A DNA stretch of 64,000 nucleotides, taken from NCBI RefSeq assembly GCF_025972045.1, contig NZ_JAPDHX010000003.1, forward strand, positions 557,062-621,061. Direction: 5' to 3'. Both the position numbers and the translations under genes were made by a program. This stretch comes from Micropruina sonneratiae. GTDB lineage: Bacteria > Actinomycetota > Actinomycetes > Propionibacteriales > Propionibacteriaceae. A model generated the notes under the pieces. The model did not search any database, was not told the origin of the DNA, and was given only the letters and a program-made list of their open reading frames with translations. Every line of letters begins with the position of its first letter. Within the stretch, counting starts at the first letter, position 1. Positions 16,924 to 24,966 of the stretch are shown in pieces.

Positions 16924-17132
16924 GGACGCCCCCGGCGGCTTCGGGGTTGATGAGAACGGGCGGCCCCGGCCGGCTTCGTTCACTCCGGGCTCGGGTGCTG
17001 AGCCGTCGGCACTCCGCACCCCCCGCCCAGCATTTTGTGAGCCGGCTGCGAAATCAGTGTTGTCGCGGTGTTGCCTCCCCAGGTACGCCCGCGCCGTTCC
17101 ACCGACGAGACCTCTGCCGCAAGGTCGGCGTC

Positions 17133-17933
17133 ATGGACGAGAACGCGACTGTGTTGGGGGCCGCCGAGGAGATCCGGCTGGCCAGGGCTATCGAGGCCGG
17201 CCTGTTCGCAGGCGAGAGGCTGGCCGACGGCGGCTGCTCGTCGGCCAGCGCCGGCGAGTTGGAGGCGCTGCAGCAAGCAGGACGGCAGGCCTGGCAGCAG
17301 TTCCTGCTGGCAAACCTGCGGCTGGTGCAGAGTGTGGTCAACCAGCACTCCTCCCGCGCGATCGGAGCGTCCGACGAGCTGTTCCAAGAGGGGTTCCTCG
17401 GCCTGGCCGAAGCTTTGCTGCGCTGGGATCACGCCGCCGGCTTCCGGTTCAGCACCTACGCCATGCAGTGGATCCGCCGCAGGGTGACCAATGCCTCGGT
17501 CGAGCAGCGGGTTCCCGGCTCGGCCCGGACGGCGTTGCGGGCCCGCGCCGTCCGGGGACTGGCCGACGAGCTGGGTGGCCGGCTGCGGCGGGACGCCAGC
17601 GACGCCGAACTGGCCGAACTGGTCGGGCGCAGCGAGCGCTGGGTGTCCCGGATGCGGCAGTTGCGCCCGCTGCAGTCGCTCGAACCGGAGGCGCTCACCG
17701 AAGCGCCCTGGATCAGGGCCGAGCCCGCCCCCGATGTGCTCAGGCTGCTGCCGGCGCTGCCGCCCACCGAGCAGCAGATCGTGCGGGTGCGGTTCGGGCT
17801 GGACGGCGGCGCGGCCCGGCCCCAGCGGGCGGCAGCCGCCGAACTCGGCATCTCGCTGAGCACGCTGCGACGGCACGAAACCCGGGCGCTGCGGCGCTTG
17901 CGCTCCCACCTGCTCGCCCAGCAGGCCGCCTGA
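17133..17933 (+). CDS. Sigma-70 family alternative sigma factor
   Basis: A 266-residue sigma factor. Region 2 is clear: LANLRLVQSVVNQHSSRAIGASDELFQEGFLGLAEALLRWD, then GFRFSTYAMQWIRRRVTNA. Region 3 is shortened (about residues 135-190), and region 4 is LPALPPTEQQIVRVRFGLDGGAARPQRAAAAELGISLSTLRRHETRALRRLRSHL. It lacks the long N-terminal region 1.1 of the housekeeping factor, so it belongs with group 2/3 alternative factors. The start is ATG 17133 with AAGGT upstream; the open frame before it runs into the repeat region. It follows dnaG, a position held by rpoD in the enterobacterial macromolecular-synthesis operon, but the 631-bp gap argues for its own promoter. Confidence 0.85.
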   Translation: MDENATVLGAAEEIRLARAIEAGLFAGERLADGGCSSASAGELEALQQAGRQAWQQFLLANLRLVQSVVNQHSSRAIGASDELFQEGFLGLAEALLRWDHAAGFRFSTYAMQWIRRRVTNASVEQRVPGSARTALRARAVRGLADELGGRLRRDASDAELAELVGRSERWVSRMRQLRPLQSLEPEALTEAPWIRAEPAPDVLRLLPALPPTEQQIVRVRFGLDGGAARPQRAAAAELGISLSTLRRHETRALRRLRSHLLAQQAA

Positions 17934-17939
17934 GGCGGT

Positions 17940-17951
17940 GATAATGGCCGC
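17940..17951 (+). promoter_or_regulatory. -10 element for the gene at 17952
   Basis: GATAAT at 17940-17945, six bases, then ATG at 17952. It fits a leaderless transcript. Confidence 0.5.
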
Positions 17952-18455
17952 ATGGGCCTCTTCGACCGCGCCGGGTTGCCACCGGCCGACTACCGCAGCC
18001 TCACCGACGCGCTGGGCCGTCGCGTCCGCGTGCTCGCCTGGGCGTCGGCAGATGAAGGTCCGGTGGCCGGTCTGACGGACGCCCTCGCGGTGCGCGGACC
18101 GGACGCCTGGCGCTTCATCGGCTGGCACGAGATCACCTCCGGCGGCTGGGACGCCGAGACGGGCCGGCTGCGCTGGCGCACCTCCGACGGTGTGCAGGAG
18201 GCAGTTGCAGTGGGCGACCCGGGTGCCCTGCCCGACCTGTTCCGCGAACGGGTCGAGGCCAGCATCGTGGTGCAGGAGCGGATCGAGCTATCCCGGGGAC
18301 GGGCCGCGGTGATCGTTGCCCGCCGCCGACTGGGCGGTGGCGGGGAGGCGCTCGAATGGGCACTCACCCGGCACGGCGGCAGCTTCGACGACGACCAAGT
18401 GCAGGCGGCCGAGGCGGGGCTGGCCCGGCTCCGGGCCGAATACGACATCGCGTGA
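17952..18455 (+). CDS. Conserved actinobacterial hypothetical protein
   Basis: A 167-residue soluble protein that I do not recognise as a named family. It begins MGLFDRAGLPPADYRSLTDALGRRVRVLAWA and contains PDAWRFIGWHEITSGGWDAETGRLRWR, with an alternating beta-strand pattern, followed by a central LFRERVEASIVVQERIELSRGRAAVIVARR and a C-terminal helix. No signal peptide or membrane segment. It is 18 bp past the sigma factor stop and just upstream of tRNA-Asn. A GATAAT -10 six bases before its ATG suggests its own leaderless transcript. Confidence 0.75.
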   Translation: MGLFDRAGLPPADYRSLTDALGRRVRVLAWASADEGPVAGLTDALAVRGPDAWRFIGWHEITSGGWDAETGRLRWRTSDGVQEAVAVGDPGALPDLFRERVEASIVVQERIELSRGRAAVIVARRRLGGGGEALEWALTRHGGSFDDDQVQAAEAGLARLRAEYDIA

Positions 18456-18491
18456 CTGTTCTGGTAACGTTTCTTCTCGCGCACAGCGCGA

Positions 18492-18564
18492 TCCCCTGTA
18501 GCTCAATTGGCAGAGCATCTGACTGTTAATCAGAGGGTTCCTGGTTCGAGTCCAGGCGGGGGAG
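18492..18564 (+). tRNA. tRNA-Asn (anticodon GTT)
   Basis: A 73-nt cloverleaf without encoded CCA. The acceptor stem is TCCCCTG with CGGGGGA and discriminator G. The D-arm has GCTCAATTGGCAGAGC, the anticodon arm CTGACTGTTAATCAG with GTT in the loop, and the T-arm CCTGG TTCGAGT CCAGG. No integrase gene or duplicated tRNA end is seen nearby. Confidence 0.95.
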
Positions 18565-18760
18565 CCCTCTCAAAGGCGTTCTGACAAGGCAATGAGCCAG
18601 TCGGGACGCCTTCCGCACGTTGTCTGCCGGAAGTCAATGGGCACCAGTGCAGCTCCCACCAACGCATCCCGGCGCGGAAATGGCGTCGTCGCGGATCATC
18701 CAGGTCCGTCGCTGGATGGGCGGTGAGAGCTCCCGAGTCGCGGGGTCTGGTGGGGCAAGC

Positions 18761-18820
18761 GCTCGCCCAACTACCGAGCGCTCGCCAAGCTTGGCGGCGA
18801 GCCCTCGGTAGTTAGGCGAG
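18761..18820. repeat. Long intergenic palindrome, family A copy 1
   Basis: A 60-bp imperfect palindrome with arms CTCGCCCAACTACCGAG and CTCGGTAGTTAGGCGAG around a core GCTCGCCAAGCTTGGCGGCGAGC. The same element occurs at 58826-58883 and 63906-63967. It lies between tRNA-Asn and the convergent glpQ gene, 27 bp past the glpQ stop, so it could also end transcription on both strands. Confidence 0.85.
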
Positions 18821-18846
18821 GGTCGGGGGTCGGGCGCGGGACTGCC

Positions 18847-19947
18847 TCAGCGCCGACGGACGGCCTGCACCCCCAGATCGGGGTTGTCGGTGAAGAAAGC
18901 GTCCATACCGGCGCGCAGGAACACCCGGATCTCACCCACCAGGTCGCCGATGCCGGCCGGGTCGGTGCCGTGCTGGAAGTCGGCCGGCAGGAAGCTGTTC
19001 TCCCGCCGGAACGTCCAACCCACCACGGTCAGGCCGGCCCGGTGGGAGTCACGGATCACCGAGGTCGGCCTGCCTAGCGTGTTGTCGGCCTTGCGCGGAA
19101 TCATCAGGTTCTTGCACAGTCCGACCTGATCGGCGTACCGGCTGACGCGGCGCAGACCGGTCGCGGTCACCATGTCGGCGTAGCTGACGTCGTTGCCCGC
19201 GACGACCTGGTCGTAGGGGGAGCCCTGGCAGTCGACGAGCTGGACGAGCCGGACCGACGTCATGCGGTTCAGTCGCTGCAGGTTGGTGATCTCGAAGCTC
19301 TGGATCACCACCGGGTCGCGGCGGCTGTGCAGCCCGAACCGGTTCAGCATCGCCACCACCTGGGGCTCGAGGTCGAAGCCCTGCTGCCGGAAGAAGGTGG
19401 AGTGCTTGATCTCGGGAATGACGGCGACCCGCTTGCCCGAGCAGGTGCGCGACGAGGTGGCGAGTTTCAGCACCTCGGCGAACGTCGGCACCTGGTAGCG
19501 GCCGTCGTAGGCGGTGTTGTCGGGCCGCAGATCGGGCAGCCGCTCGATGGCCCGCAGGGTGCGCAACTCGGCCAGGGTGAAGTCCTCGGTGAACCAGCCG
19601 GTCACCGGGTTGCCGTCCAGCACCTTGGTGGTCTTGCGGGAGGCGAACTCGGGATGGTCGGCGACGTCGGTGGTGCCGCTGATCTCGGGTTCGTGCCGGT
19701 CGACCAGGACGCCGTCGGAGGTGGTGACCAGGTCGGGCTCGATCGCGTCGGCGCACTGCTGAATGGCGAGTCGGTACGCCGCGAGGGTGTGCTCGGGGCG
19801 GTACCCGGATGCGCCACGGTGCGCGATCACCACGAGGTCGTCGCGCTCTGGGTGGTCGCGTCCACCGGCCGTGGCGGAGGTCGCGGCGAGGCCGGCGAGG
19901 ATGATCGTGGCGGTGGCGACGGCCATCGCCCGGATGAGACGGTGCAT
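18847..19947 (-). CDS. glpQ: Secreted glycerophosphodiester phosphodiesterase
   Basis: A 366-residue secreted GDPD that splits glycerophosphodiesters to glycerol-3-phosphate and alcohol. It has a Sec signal peptide (positively charged MHRLIRAMAV, hydrophobic core, cleavage near ATSATAG). The catalytic TIM barrel has VIAHRGASGYRPEHT (His/Arg/Glu ligands), EPDLVTTSDGVLVDRHEPEI (second catalytic His) and PEIKHSTFF. The region before the C-terminus, WTFRRENSFLP and DAFFTDNPDL, is the usual GlpQ end. Length matches the GlpQ group of periplasmic/secreted enzymes. The start is ATG 19947. Phosphate or teichoic-acid turnover is a probable role. Confidence 0.92.
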   Translation of the reverse strand: MHRLIRAMAVATATIILAGLAATSATAGGRDHPERDDLVVIAHRGASGYRPEHTLAAYRLAIQQCADAIEPDLVTTSDGVLVDRHEPEISGTTDVADHPEFASRKTTKVLDGNPVTGWFTEDFTLAELRTLRAIERLPDLRPDNTAYDGRYQVPTFAEVLKLATSSRTCSGKRVAVIPEIKHSTFFRQQGFDLEPQVVAMLNRFGLHSRRDPVVIQSFEITNLQRLNRMTSVRLVQLVDCQGSPYDQVVAGNDVSYADMVTATGLRRVSRYADQVGLCKNLMIPRKADNTLGRPTSVIRDSHRAGLTVVGWTFRRENSFLPADFQHGTDPAGIGDLVGEIRVFLRAGMDAFFTDNPDLGVQAVRRR

Positions 19948-20106
19948 GGGGGCTCCTCTCTGAGTCCGAGTCGTCAGGGGGGTGACGACTCACCGATGGG
20001 GGTACCTCGGCCCTACCATCCACCCACGATCGGACGCGATGCGCCAGCCCCCCACGAAAAGTGGCGGTCGCTGGCGGCGACCGACGGGCAGTCCCGGACC
20101 TGGGCG

Positions 20107-20683
20107 TCAGCCCCTGTCGGTGAGGCTGAACACGTAGTCGATCAGGTAGAACACCACCGGCAGGCACGACACTGCGAGCACCACCGCATTCAGCACGAAA
20201 TGGTCGCGGAGCACCGCGATGTATTCGCGGATGACCGCGGTCGGCCAGTAGTACCGGGCGGTCGGGGCGCCGATCGCGTAGCCGGGGATCTCCAGCCGGC
20301 GCATCAGCAACGCGGCCCGGAAGGCGTGGAAGTTGTTGCCCACCGCGGCGATCGACCCGGCCACTCCGCGCTGCGCCAGCAGTTCGCTCTGAAGCGCAGA
20401 TTCTGTTCGGTGTTGACCGAGCGGGCGGGCCCAGCCGCCGGATGCCGACGAAGCGCAGCCGGACGCTCTCGACGGTTGCCGTCACCCAGGCCACCAACGG
20501 AAACACCACGATGCCGAGGATTCCGGCGAGCAGTGCCAGGCCGCCCCCGATGATCGAGGTCGCGCAATAGAGCACGGATCCCCAGCCCAGCGGGCTGACC
20601 AGCATGACCATCGGGTTCGCCGGCGGCCGCAGCTTCGCGCGGACGGCGACGTCTCGCGGGTCCGGCGGCGGAAGGATCGTCAC
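20107..20683 (-). pseudogene. Degenerate YdcF/DUF218-like locus with frameshifts
   Basis: Three frames together give a broken protein. The first (from GTG 20683) has two hydrophobic segments and runs to RRLGPPARS. The reading then has to move to a second frame (ARSVNTEQNLRF), and again to a third, which ends ELLAQRGVAGSIAAVGNNFHAFRAALLMRRLEIPGYAIGAPTARYYWP and a membrane helix. The last part is the C-terminal end of a YdcF/ElyC (DUF218) protein, whose middle with the VVLG-type core is absent. So there is both an internal loss and two one-base shifts, near 20420-20430 and 20390-20395. A -10-like TAGGGT (20691-20696) is still present before the GTG. Sequencing error alone cannot explain the missing core. 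Confidence 0.7.
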
Positions 20684-20825
20684 GATGCCAACCCTAGAAG
20701 GCGGCCACCTCGCGCCCCAGCACGCCACCACGAGCCGCACGGTAGTGCTGGGGCTACCACGGCCGCGGCGTCCGGCGGCACGGTGCCGCGCGAGCCCGTC
20801 GTGCGCACCCGACTATGCCGGTGGC

Positions 20826-21452
20826 TCAGCCCGCAGCCAGTTGGACGACGACGTTGACCGTGCAGGCCAGCACCACCGCACCCAGCAGGTAGGACAGCAG
20901 CGCATGTCGCAGCACGGCGCGGCGTACCGCCCGGGTGCGCAGCGTCGTGTCCGACACCTGATAGGTCATCCCCAGGGTGAAGGCCAGGTAGGCGAAGTCG
21001 TGGTAGTCGGGCTGGTCACCGGAGAAGTCGACGGGCGTGGCGGAGGGGTCGGCGTAGTACAGCCGCGCGTAGTGCACCGTGTACAGGGTGTGCACCAGCA
21101 CCCATGACGCCACCACGCCACCCGCGCCGAGGAACGCGTCGCTGACCGAACCACCGGAGCGGGTGCCGGCCAGCAGGATGCCGACCCCGGCCACGCTCGC
21201 CACGGACGCCGCGGTCAGGATCAGCGCACTGGCCCCGTGGCTGGGGTCCTCGGTCGTCGCATGCTCGCGGGTGGCGTCGGCGTCGAAGCGGAGGATGACC
21301 AGCAGGGTCCAGCCGACGAAGGTGAGGGTCAACACGATCCAGCCGACCGCTGTCGCTGCGGGCACATCGAGCACGCCGCTCACGACGACGGCCGCAACCG
21401 CACCCAGCACGACGGACGCCGCGGTGCGCACCCAGGCCTGACCGAGCTTCAT
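20826..21452 (-). CDS. DUF1345 membrane protein
   Basis: A 208-residue inner-membrane protein of the DUF1345 family, function unknown. Five hydrophobic segments are visible. The family signature is complete: VHTLYTVHYARLYYADP, the loop DFSGDQPDYHDFAYLAFTLGMTYQVSDT and RRAVLRHALLSYLLGAVVLACTVNVVVQL. The start is ATG 21452. It is followed on the same strand by the degenerate YdcF locus and preceded by a TspO-like gene, with 56 bp between. Confidence 0.9.
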   Translation of the reverse strand: MKLGQAWVRTAASVVLGAVAAVVVSGVLDVPAATAVGWIVLTLTFVGWTLLVILRFDADATREHATTEDPSHGASALILTAASVASVAGVGILLAGTRSGGSVSDAFLGAGGVVASWVLVHTLYTVHYARLYYADPSATPVDFSGDQPDYHDFAYLAFTLGMTYQVSDTTLRTRAVRRAVLRHALLSYLLGAVVLACTVNVVVQLAAG

Positions 21453-21508
21453 GGGCGTCAGTCAACCATCACGCCGCGGACGGATCCCACACCGCCGCGT
21501 CGGCCGGC

Positions 21509-22303
21509 TCAGCCGCGCGACTCGACCGGGCCGCGGGCGCCGATCCGGCTGCGCAGCAGGTGGGCCAGCAGCACCCCGGCGGCCACGAGTGTTGCGACGG
21601 CGCCGACCAGCAGCGAGCGAGGCTCGGCCAACAGCCGGCCCACCGCGATCCAGCCCAATCCCCAGGCCATCGCGACGCCGATGGCGAGCTGGCCGGGCAT
21701 CGTCCGGGCCAGGACGATGCCCAGAGCGCCTGCAACCAGCAGCACCGCCACCGCTACCGTCGGAGCGGCGGCGCCCAGGTTCACGCCGCTGCCCACAGCC
21801 GCCGCGGTGACGTTCGCCACCGTGGCGACGCATACCCAGCCCAGGTAGAGGCCGAAGGTGATGCGGACGACGAGTAGCTCGGCGAGACTGCCGGGCCGCT
21901 GCCCGACCAGCCCGCGGCACAGCCGGCCGAGCACGTAGGCGAGCAGCCCGATGACCACCACGCTGCCCCACAGCGAGCCCAGTTGGGTCACGGCGAGCCA
22001 TGCGCCGTTGAGCAACAGGGACGCGGCCGCCCACCAGCCGGTTCCTCGGGCAACGGGAGAGACGGCGTTGCCCGGCAGCCACTGCCACACCAGGTAACCG
22101 GTCAGCCCGACGTAGATCACCGACCAGATGCTGAACGCGGTGCCAGCTGGCGTCAGCAGCGTCGCGTCGGCGGCGAAGGCACCCCCGGAACTGCGCTGCA
22201 CCTCGGTGCCGATGATGCCCAGGCCGGCCAGTGTGCCGAACACTGCCGCGATGTAGCTGAGGGTGACGGCGATCTGACGAGCGGGGTCCGGGAGTCGGTC
22301 CAT
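21509..22303 (-). CDS. TspO/MBR-related tryptophan-rich membrane protein
   Basis: A 264-residue protein with about eight hydrophobic stretches. The segment LLTPAGTAFSIWSVIYVGLTGYLVWQWLP followed by WWAAASLLLNGAWLAVTQLG resembles the actinobacterial branch of the tryptophan-rich sensory (TspO/MBR) family, which is longer than the 160-residue bacterial TspO. Ligand and role are unknown; porphyrin or lipid binding is reported for TspO itself. The start is ATG 22303 with GGAGG-like sequence (rev. of cctcc) before it. Assignment to TspO is by partial resemblance only. Confidence 0.65.
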   Translation of the reverse strand: MDRLPDPARQIAVTLSYIAAVFGTLAGLGIIGTEVQRSSGGAFAADATLLTPAGTAFSIWSVIYVGLTGYLVWQWLPGNAVSPVARGTGWWAAASLLLNGAWLAVTQLGSLWGSVVVIGLLAYVLGRLCRGLVGQRPGSLAELLVVRITFGLYLGWVCVATVANVTAAAVGSGVNLGAAAPTVAVAVLLVAGALGIVLARTMPGQLAIGVAMAWGLGWIAVGRLLAEPRSLLVGAVATLVAAGVLLAHLLRSRIGARGPVESRG

Positions 22304-22398
22304 GGCTCCTCCAGGGGTGGTGGGAGGGGGGACTACAGCCTAGCGGGCGGTGCAGGAGCTTCGGCGGCGTCGCCCTCGGACGAGCACGCCACCGGCGT

Positions 22399-22410
22399 TA
22401 GCATCGCCCC
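22399..22410 (+). promoter_or_regulatory. -10 element of the glycosyltransferase gene
   Basis: TAGCAT at 22399-22404, six bases, then ATG at 22411; no Shine-Dalgarno, so probably leaderless. Confidence 0.5.
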
Positions 22411-23835
22411 ATGGGGCTACGCACTCTGATCCTGGCCGCCGGCGTCGGGGCCGGTCACAATCAGGCCGCCAGCGCGATCGAGCAGGCGCTCGGCGACATC
22501 CGCGAGGTGGAGAGCGCCCACCGGATCGACATTCTGGAGACCACCAACGAGGTGTTCCAGAAGCTGTACGACGACGCCTACTTCAGCCTGGTCTCCGAAG
22601 TTCCGTGGCTGGTCGGCTGGGGGTACGACAGCCAGGATCCGCCGTTCAAGCTGGCTCCGCTGGTGCAGTGGTGGGACAAGATGAACACCACCGCGCTGGT
22701 GAGGCAGATCCGCGACTACGACCCCGATCTGGTGATCTGCACCCACTTCCTGCCGGCCAGGCTGGTGGCGCTGCTGCTGGCCCGGCGTCAACTGCACGCG
22801 TCGCTCACCGTGGTGACCACCGACTACGACTTCCAGGGCCTGTGGCTGACCTCGCCGTTCAACCACTTCTTCCTCGCCCGCGACGAGGGCCGCGAGTTCA
22901 TGCTCAGCATCGGCGTCCCCGAGGACCGGGTGCTGGCGTCCGGCATTCCGGTGCGGCCCGGACTCGACGAACCCGTCGACAACGCCGCGGTGCGCGCCCG
23001 GTTCGGACTCGACCCCGACCTGCCGGTCGTGCTCATCTCGGCGGGCGCCTCGGGCGGCAGCTACACGCTGAACATCGTGCGCCAGGTGCGGCGCAGTGAA
23101 CAGAAGTTCCAGGCCGTCGTGATCTGTGGCCGCAACGAGCAGCTGCGACTCGATGTCGAGGCCGCGCTCGGCCCTCACGCCGACCGGTTCAAGGTGATCG
23201 GCTTCACCACCGAGATGGCCGATCTGATGAAGGTCGCGTCGCTGTTCGTGGGCAAGCCGGGTGGCCTGTCCTCGTCGGAGTGCATGGCGGCCGGGCTGCC
23301 GATGGTGATCATCAACCCGATCCCCGGCCAGGAGGTGCGCAACGCCGACTTCCTGGTCGAGGAGGGCGCCGCGGTGCGCTGCAACTACGCCACGACCGTC
23401 GGATACAAGATCGACCTGCTGCTGCGCGATCCCGAGCGGCTGGCGGCGATGGCAGCCAACGCCCGACGAATCGGACGCCCGCACGCCGGCCGGACCGTCG
23501 CCGAGGCGTCCCTGCAGATGCTGACCCCGCCGCTGTGGATCAGTCGCGAGGCGCAGAAGTCGATGCTGCTGGCCAGCCAGGAGGGGATAGCGGCCGCCGA
23601 CCTGCCGGCGGGGCGGCGGTTGCAGGTGCTGACCGACCCGGTGACCGGTGGGTCGCGGGCCGTCCTCACCCAGACGCAGTTGCGGCCGCTGGGGGTGACG
23701 AGCTGGTCGAAGCAGGTGAAGCTGTCACGCAAGACGCTGCGCACGATGCGTTGGCAGCCCGACAACCTCGACCTTGCCGTGGCTGGCAAGTGGCTGCTGG
23801 GCGACGACAAGGTGCGTATCTTCGGCGTGGCCTGA
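22411..23835 (+). CDS. Diacylglycerol glycosyltransferase-like (MurG/UgtP type, GT28)
   Basis: A 474-residue GT-B glycosyltransferase. The N-terminal domain is of the MGDG-synthase type: LILAAGVGAGHNQAASAIEQAL (the AGxGGH-like loop), and FQKLYDDAYFSLVSEVPWLVGWGYD. Later ICTHFLPA, VTTDYDFQGLW and the donor-site region KVIGFTTEMADLMKVASLFVGKPGGLSSSECMAAGLPMVIINPIPGQEVRNADF are typical of UgtP and plant MGDG synthase. It probably adds a sugar to diacylglycerol at the membrane. A C-terminal extension from about residue 375 (WSKQVKLSRKTLRTMRWQPDN) is not part of the usual fold. The gene is alone on the plus strand between divergent and downstream genes. Confidence 0.85.
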   Translation: MGLRTLILAAGVGAGHNQAASAIEQALGDIREVESAHRIDILETTNEVFQKLYDDAYFSLVSEVPWLVGWGYDSQDPPFKLAPLVQWWDKMNTTALVRQIRDYDPDLVICTHFLPARLVALLLARRQLHASLTVVTTDYDFQGLWLTSPFNHFFLARDEGREFMLSIGVPEDRVLASGIPVRPGLDEPVDNAAVRARFGLDPDLPVVLISAGASGGSYTLNIVRQVRRSEQKFQAVVICGRNEQLRLDVEAALGPHADRFKVIGFTTEMADLMKVASLFVGKPGGLSSSECMAAGLPMVIINPIPGQEVRNADFLVEEGAAVRCNYATTVGYKIDLLLRDPERLAAMAANARRIGRPHAGRTVAEASLQMLTPPLWISREAQKSMLLASQEGIAAADLPAGRRLQVLTDPVTGGSRAVLTQTQLRPLGVTSWSKQVKLSRKTLRTMRWQPDNLDLAVAGKWLLGDDKVRIFGVA

Positions 23836-24036
23836 CGACGAACCACCCCCGAACCGGTCGCCGCACCGGCCGGGCGGTCGACGCGATGCCGGCCGTCCCC
23901 GTCGGCGAGCGTGATCCCGAGCCCCTTGCTCAGCCGGAGAAATCGATGCACAAGGGGATTTGGGCTAAACTGGGCGAGAATCCCGCGTCGAGGCCGTGAA
24001 CCCGGCCCGTCTACGCATGCCCAGCGAAAGTGATCG

Positions 24037-24894
24037 ATGCCCAGCCTCGCCCCGTCCGAACCCGCCCTCACCCTGCCCACTGAGCCGCTCGAGTTGCGGC
24101 TGGTGGTGACCGACCTGGACGGCACCCTGTTGGACGCCGCCGGCGAGTTGCCGGCCCGGTTCTGGGCACTGGTCGACCGGCTGCGGGAGCGCAAAATCAC
24201 GCTGGCCCCGGCGTCCGGGCGGCAGTACCCGATGCTGACCCGCATGTTCGGCACCCCCGAGGGCATGGCTTTCATCGCCGAGAACGGCACCTACGTGGTG
24301 CGTGACGGCAACGAGCTGAGCAGCAGCCCGCTCGACCGTGACTGGGCCGCTCGGGTGGTCCGCTCGATCCGGGCGCTCGGTGACACGCGTGATCTCGGCG
24401 TGGTGTGGTGCGGCCGCGACTGCGCCTACATCGACCGGGTCGATGACGCGTTCGTGGCCGAGGTGTCGCGCTACTTCGCCTCGCTGCAGGTGGTGGACGA
24501 CGTGCTGGCCGTGGCGGACGACCCGATCAAGCTGTCGGTGTTCGACTTCGCCGGATCCGCCGAGACCGCGGAGGCGTTGGCCGGCTGGTGCCGTCCGCAC
24601 CAGGTGGTGATCTCGAGCCAGTGCTGGCTGGACGTGATGAAGCAGGGTGTCAACAAGGGCGCGGCGTTGGGCGAGCTGCAGCGCGTGCTCGGGGTGACGC
24701 CGGAGCAGACGGTGGTGTTCGGCGACTACCTCAACGACCTGGAGATGATCGAGTCGGTGCCGCACTCGTTCGCGGTCGCGAACGCGCATCCGTCGGTGCT
24801 GCGGGCCGCGAGCTACGTCGCGCCGACCAATGCCGAGCAGGGCGTCATGCAGGTGCTGGAGCGACTGCTCGACGCCGCCGACCGCGCCGCCTGA
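24037..24894 (+). CDS. HAD-superfamily Cof-type phosphatase
   Basis: A 285-residue HAD hydrolase of the Cof/IIB type. Motif I is VVTDLDGTLLDAAG (nucleophile and acid Asp), motif II is APASGRQYPML, the conserved Lys lies in MKQGVNKGAALGEL and motif IV is VVFGDYLNDLEMIESV. The C2 cap sits between motifs II and III. Substrate is not predictable; sugar phosphates or flavin precursors are usual for this group. Possible promoter TAAACT at 23966-23971. The ATG at 24037 is preceded by a CGAAAG-like site. It is followed 72 bp later by a reductase gene. Confidence 0.88.
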   Translation: MPSLAPSEPALTLPTEPLELRLVVTDLDGTLLDAAGELPARFWALVDRLRERKITLAPASGRQYPMLTRMFGTPEGMAFIAENGTYVVRDGNELSSSPLDRDWAARVVRSIRALGDTRDLGVVWCGRDCAYIDRVDDAFVAEVSRYFASLQVVDDVLAVADDPIKLSVFDFAGSAETAEALAGWCRPHQVVISSQCWLDVMKQGVNKGAALGELQRVLGVTPEQTVVFGDYLNDLEMIESVPHSFAVANAHPSVLRAASYVAPTNAEQGVMQVLERLLDAADRAA

Positions 24895-24966
24895 TCGCTG
24901 CCGAGACCTGCCCGCGCGGCGGCGCACGACACGTCGTCGCGACCGAACGGTGGGCATGATGAACCC

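Larger units (their letters stand above)
16502..17132. other. 631-bp gene-free region downstream of dnaG
   Basis: The longest gap in the window. It holds one REP-like palindrome (16589-16614), a 120-bp tandem duplication (16695-16923) and a third partial copy of the GTTGATGAGAAC end at 16946-16957. Open frames exist through it on both strands but have no start signals or family resemblance. No promoter for the sigma factor gene stands out. Confidence 0.6.

Noticed and set aside
16669..17019. 116-codon minus-strand frame with two 40-residue repeats in the dnaG-sigma gap
   Set aside because: It arises from the 120-bp duplication; most differences between units change residues and there is no ribosome site.
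18492..18564. tRNA-Asn as attachment site of a mobile element
   Set aside because: No integrase, no repeated tRNA 3' end in the window, ordinary genes on both sides.
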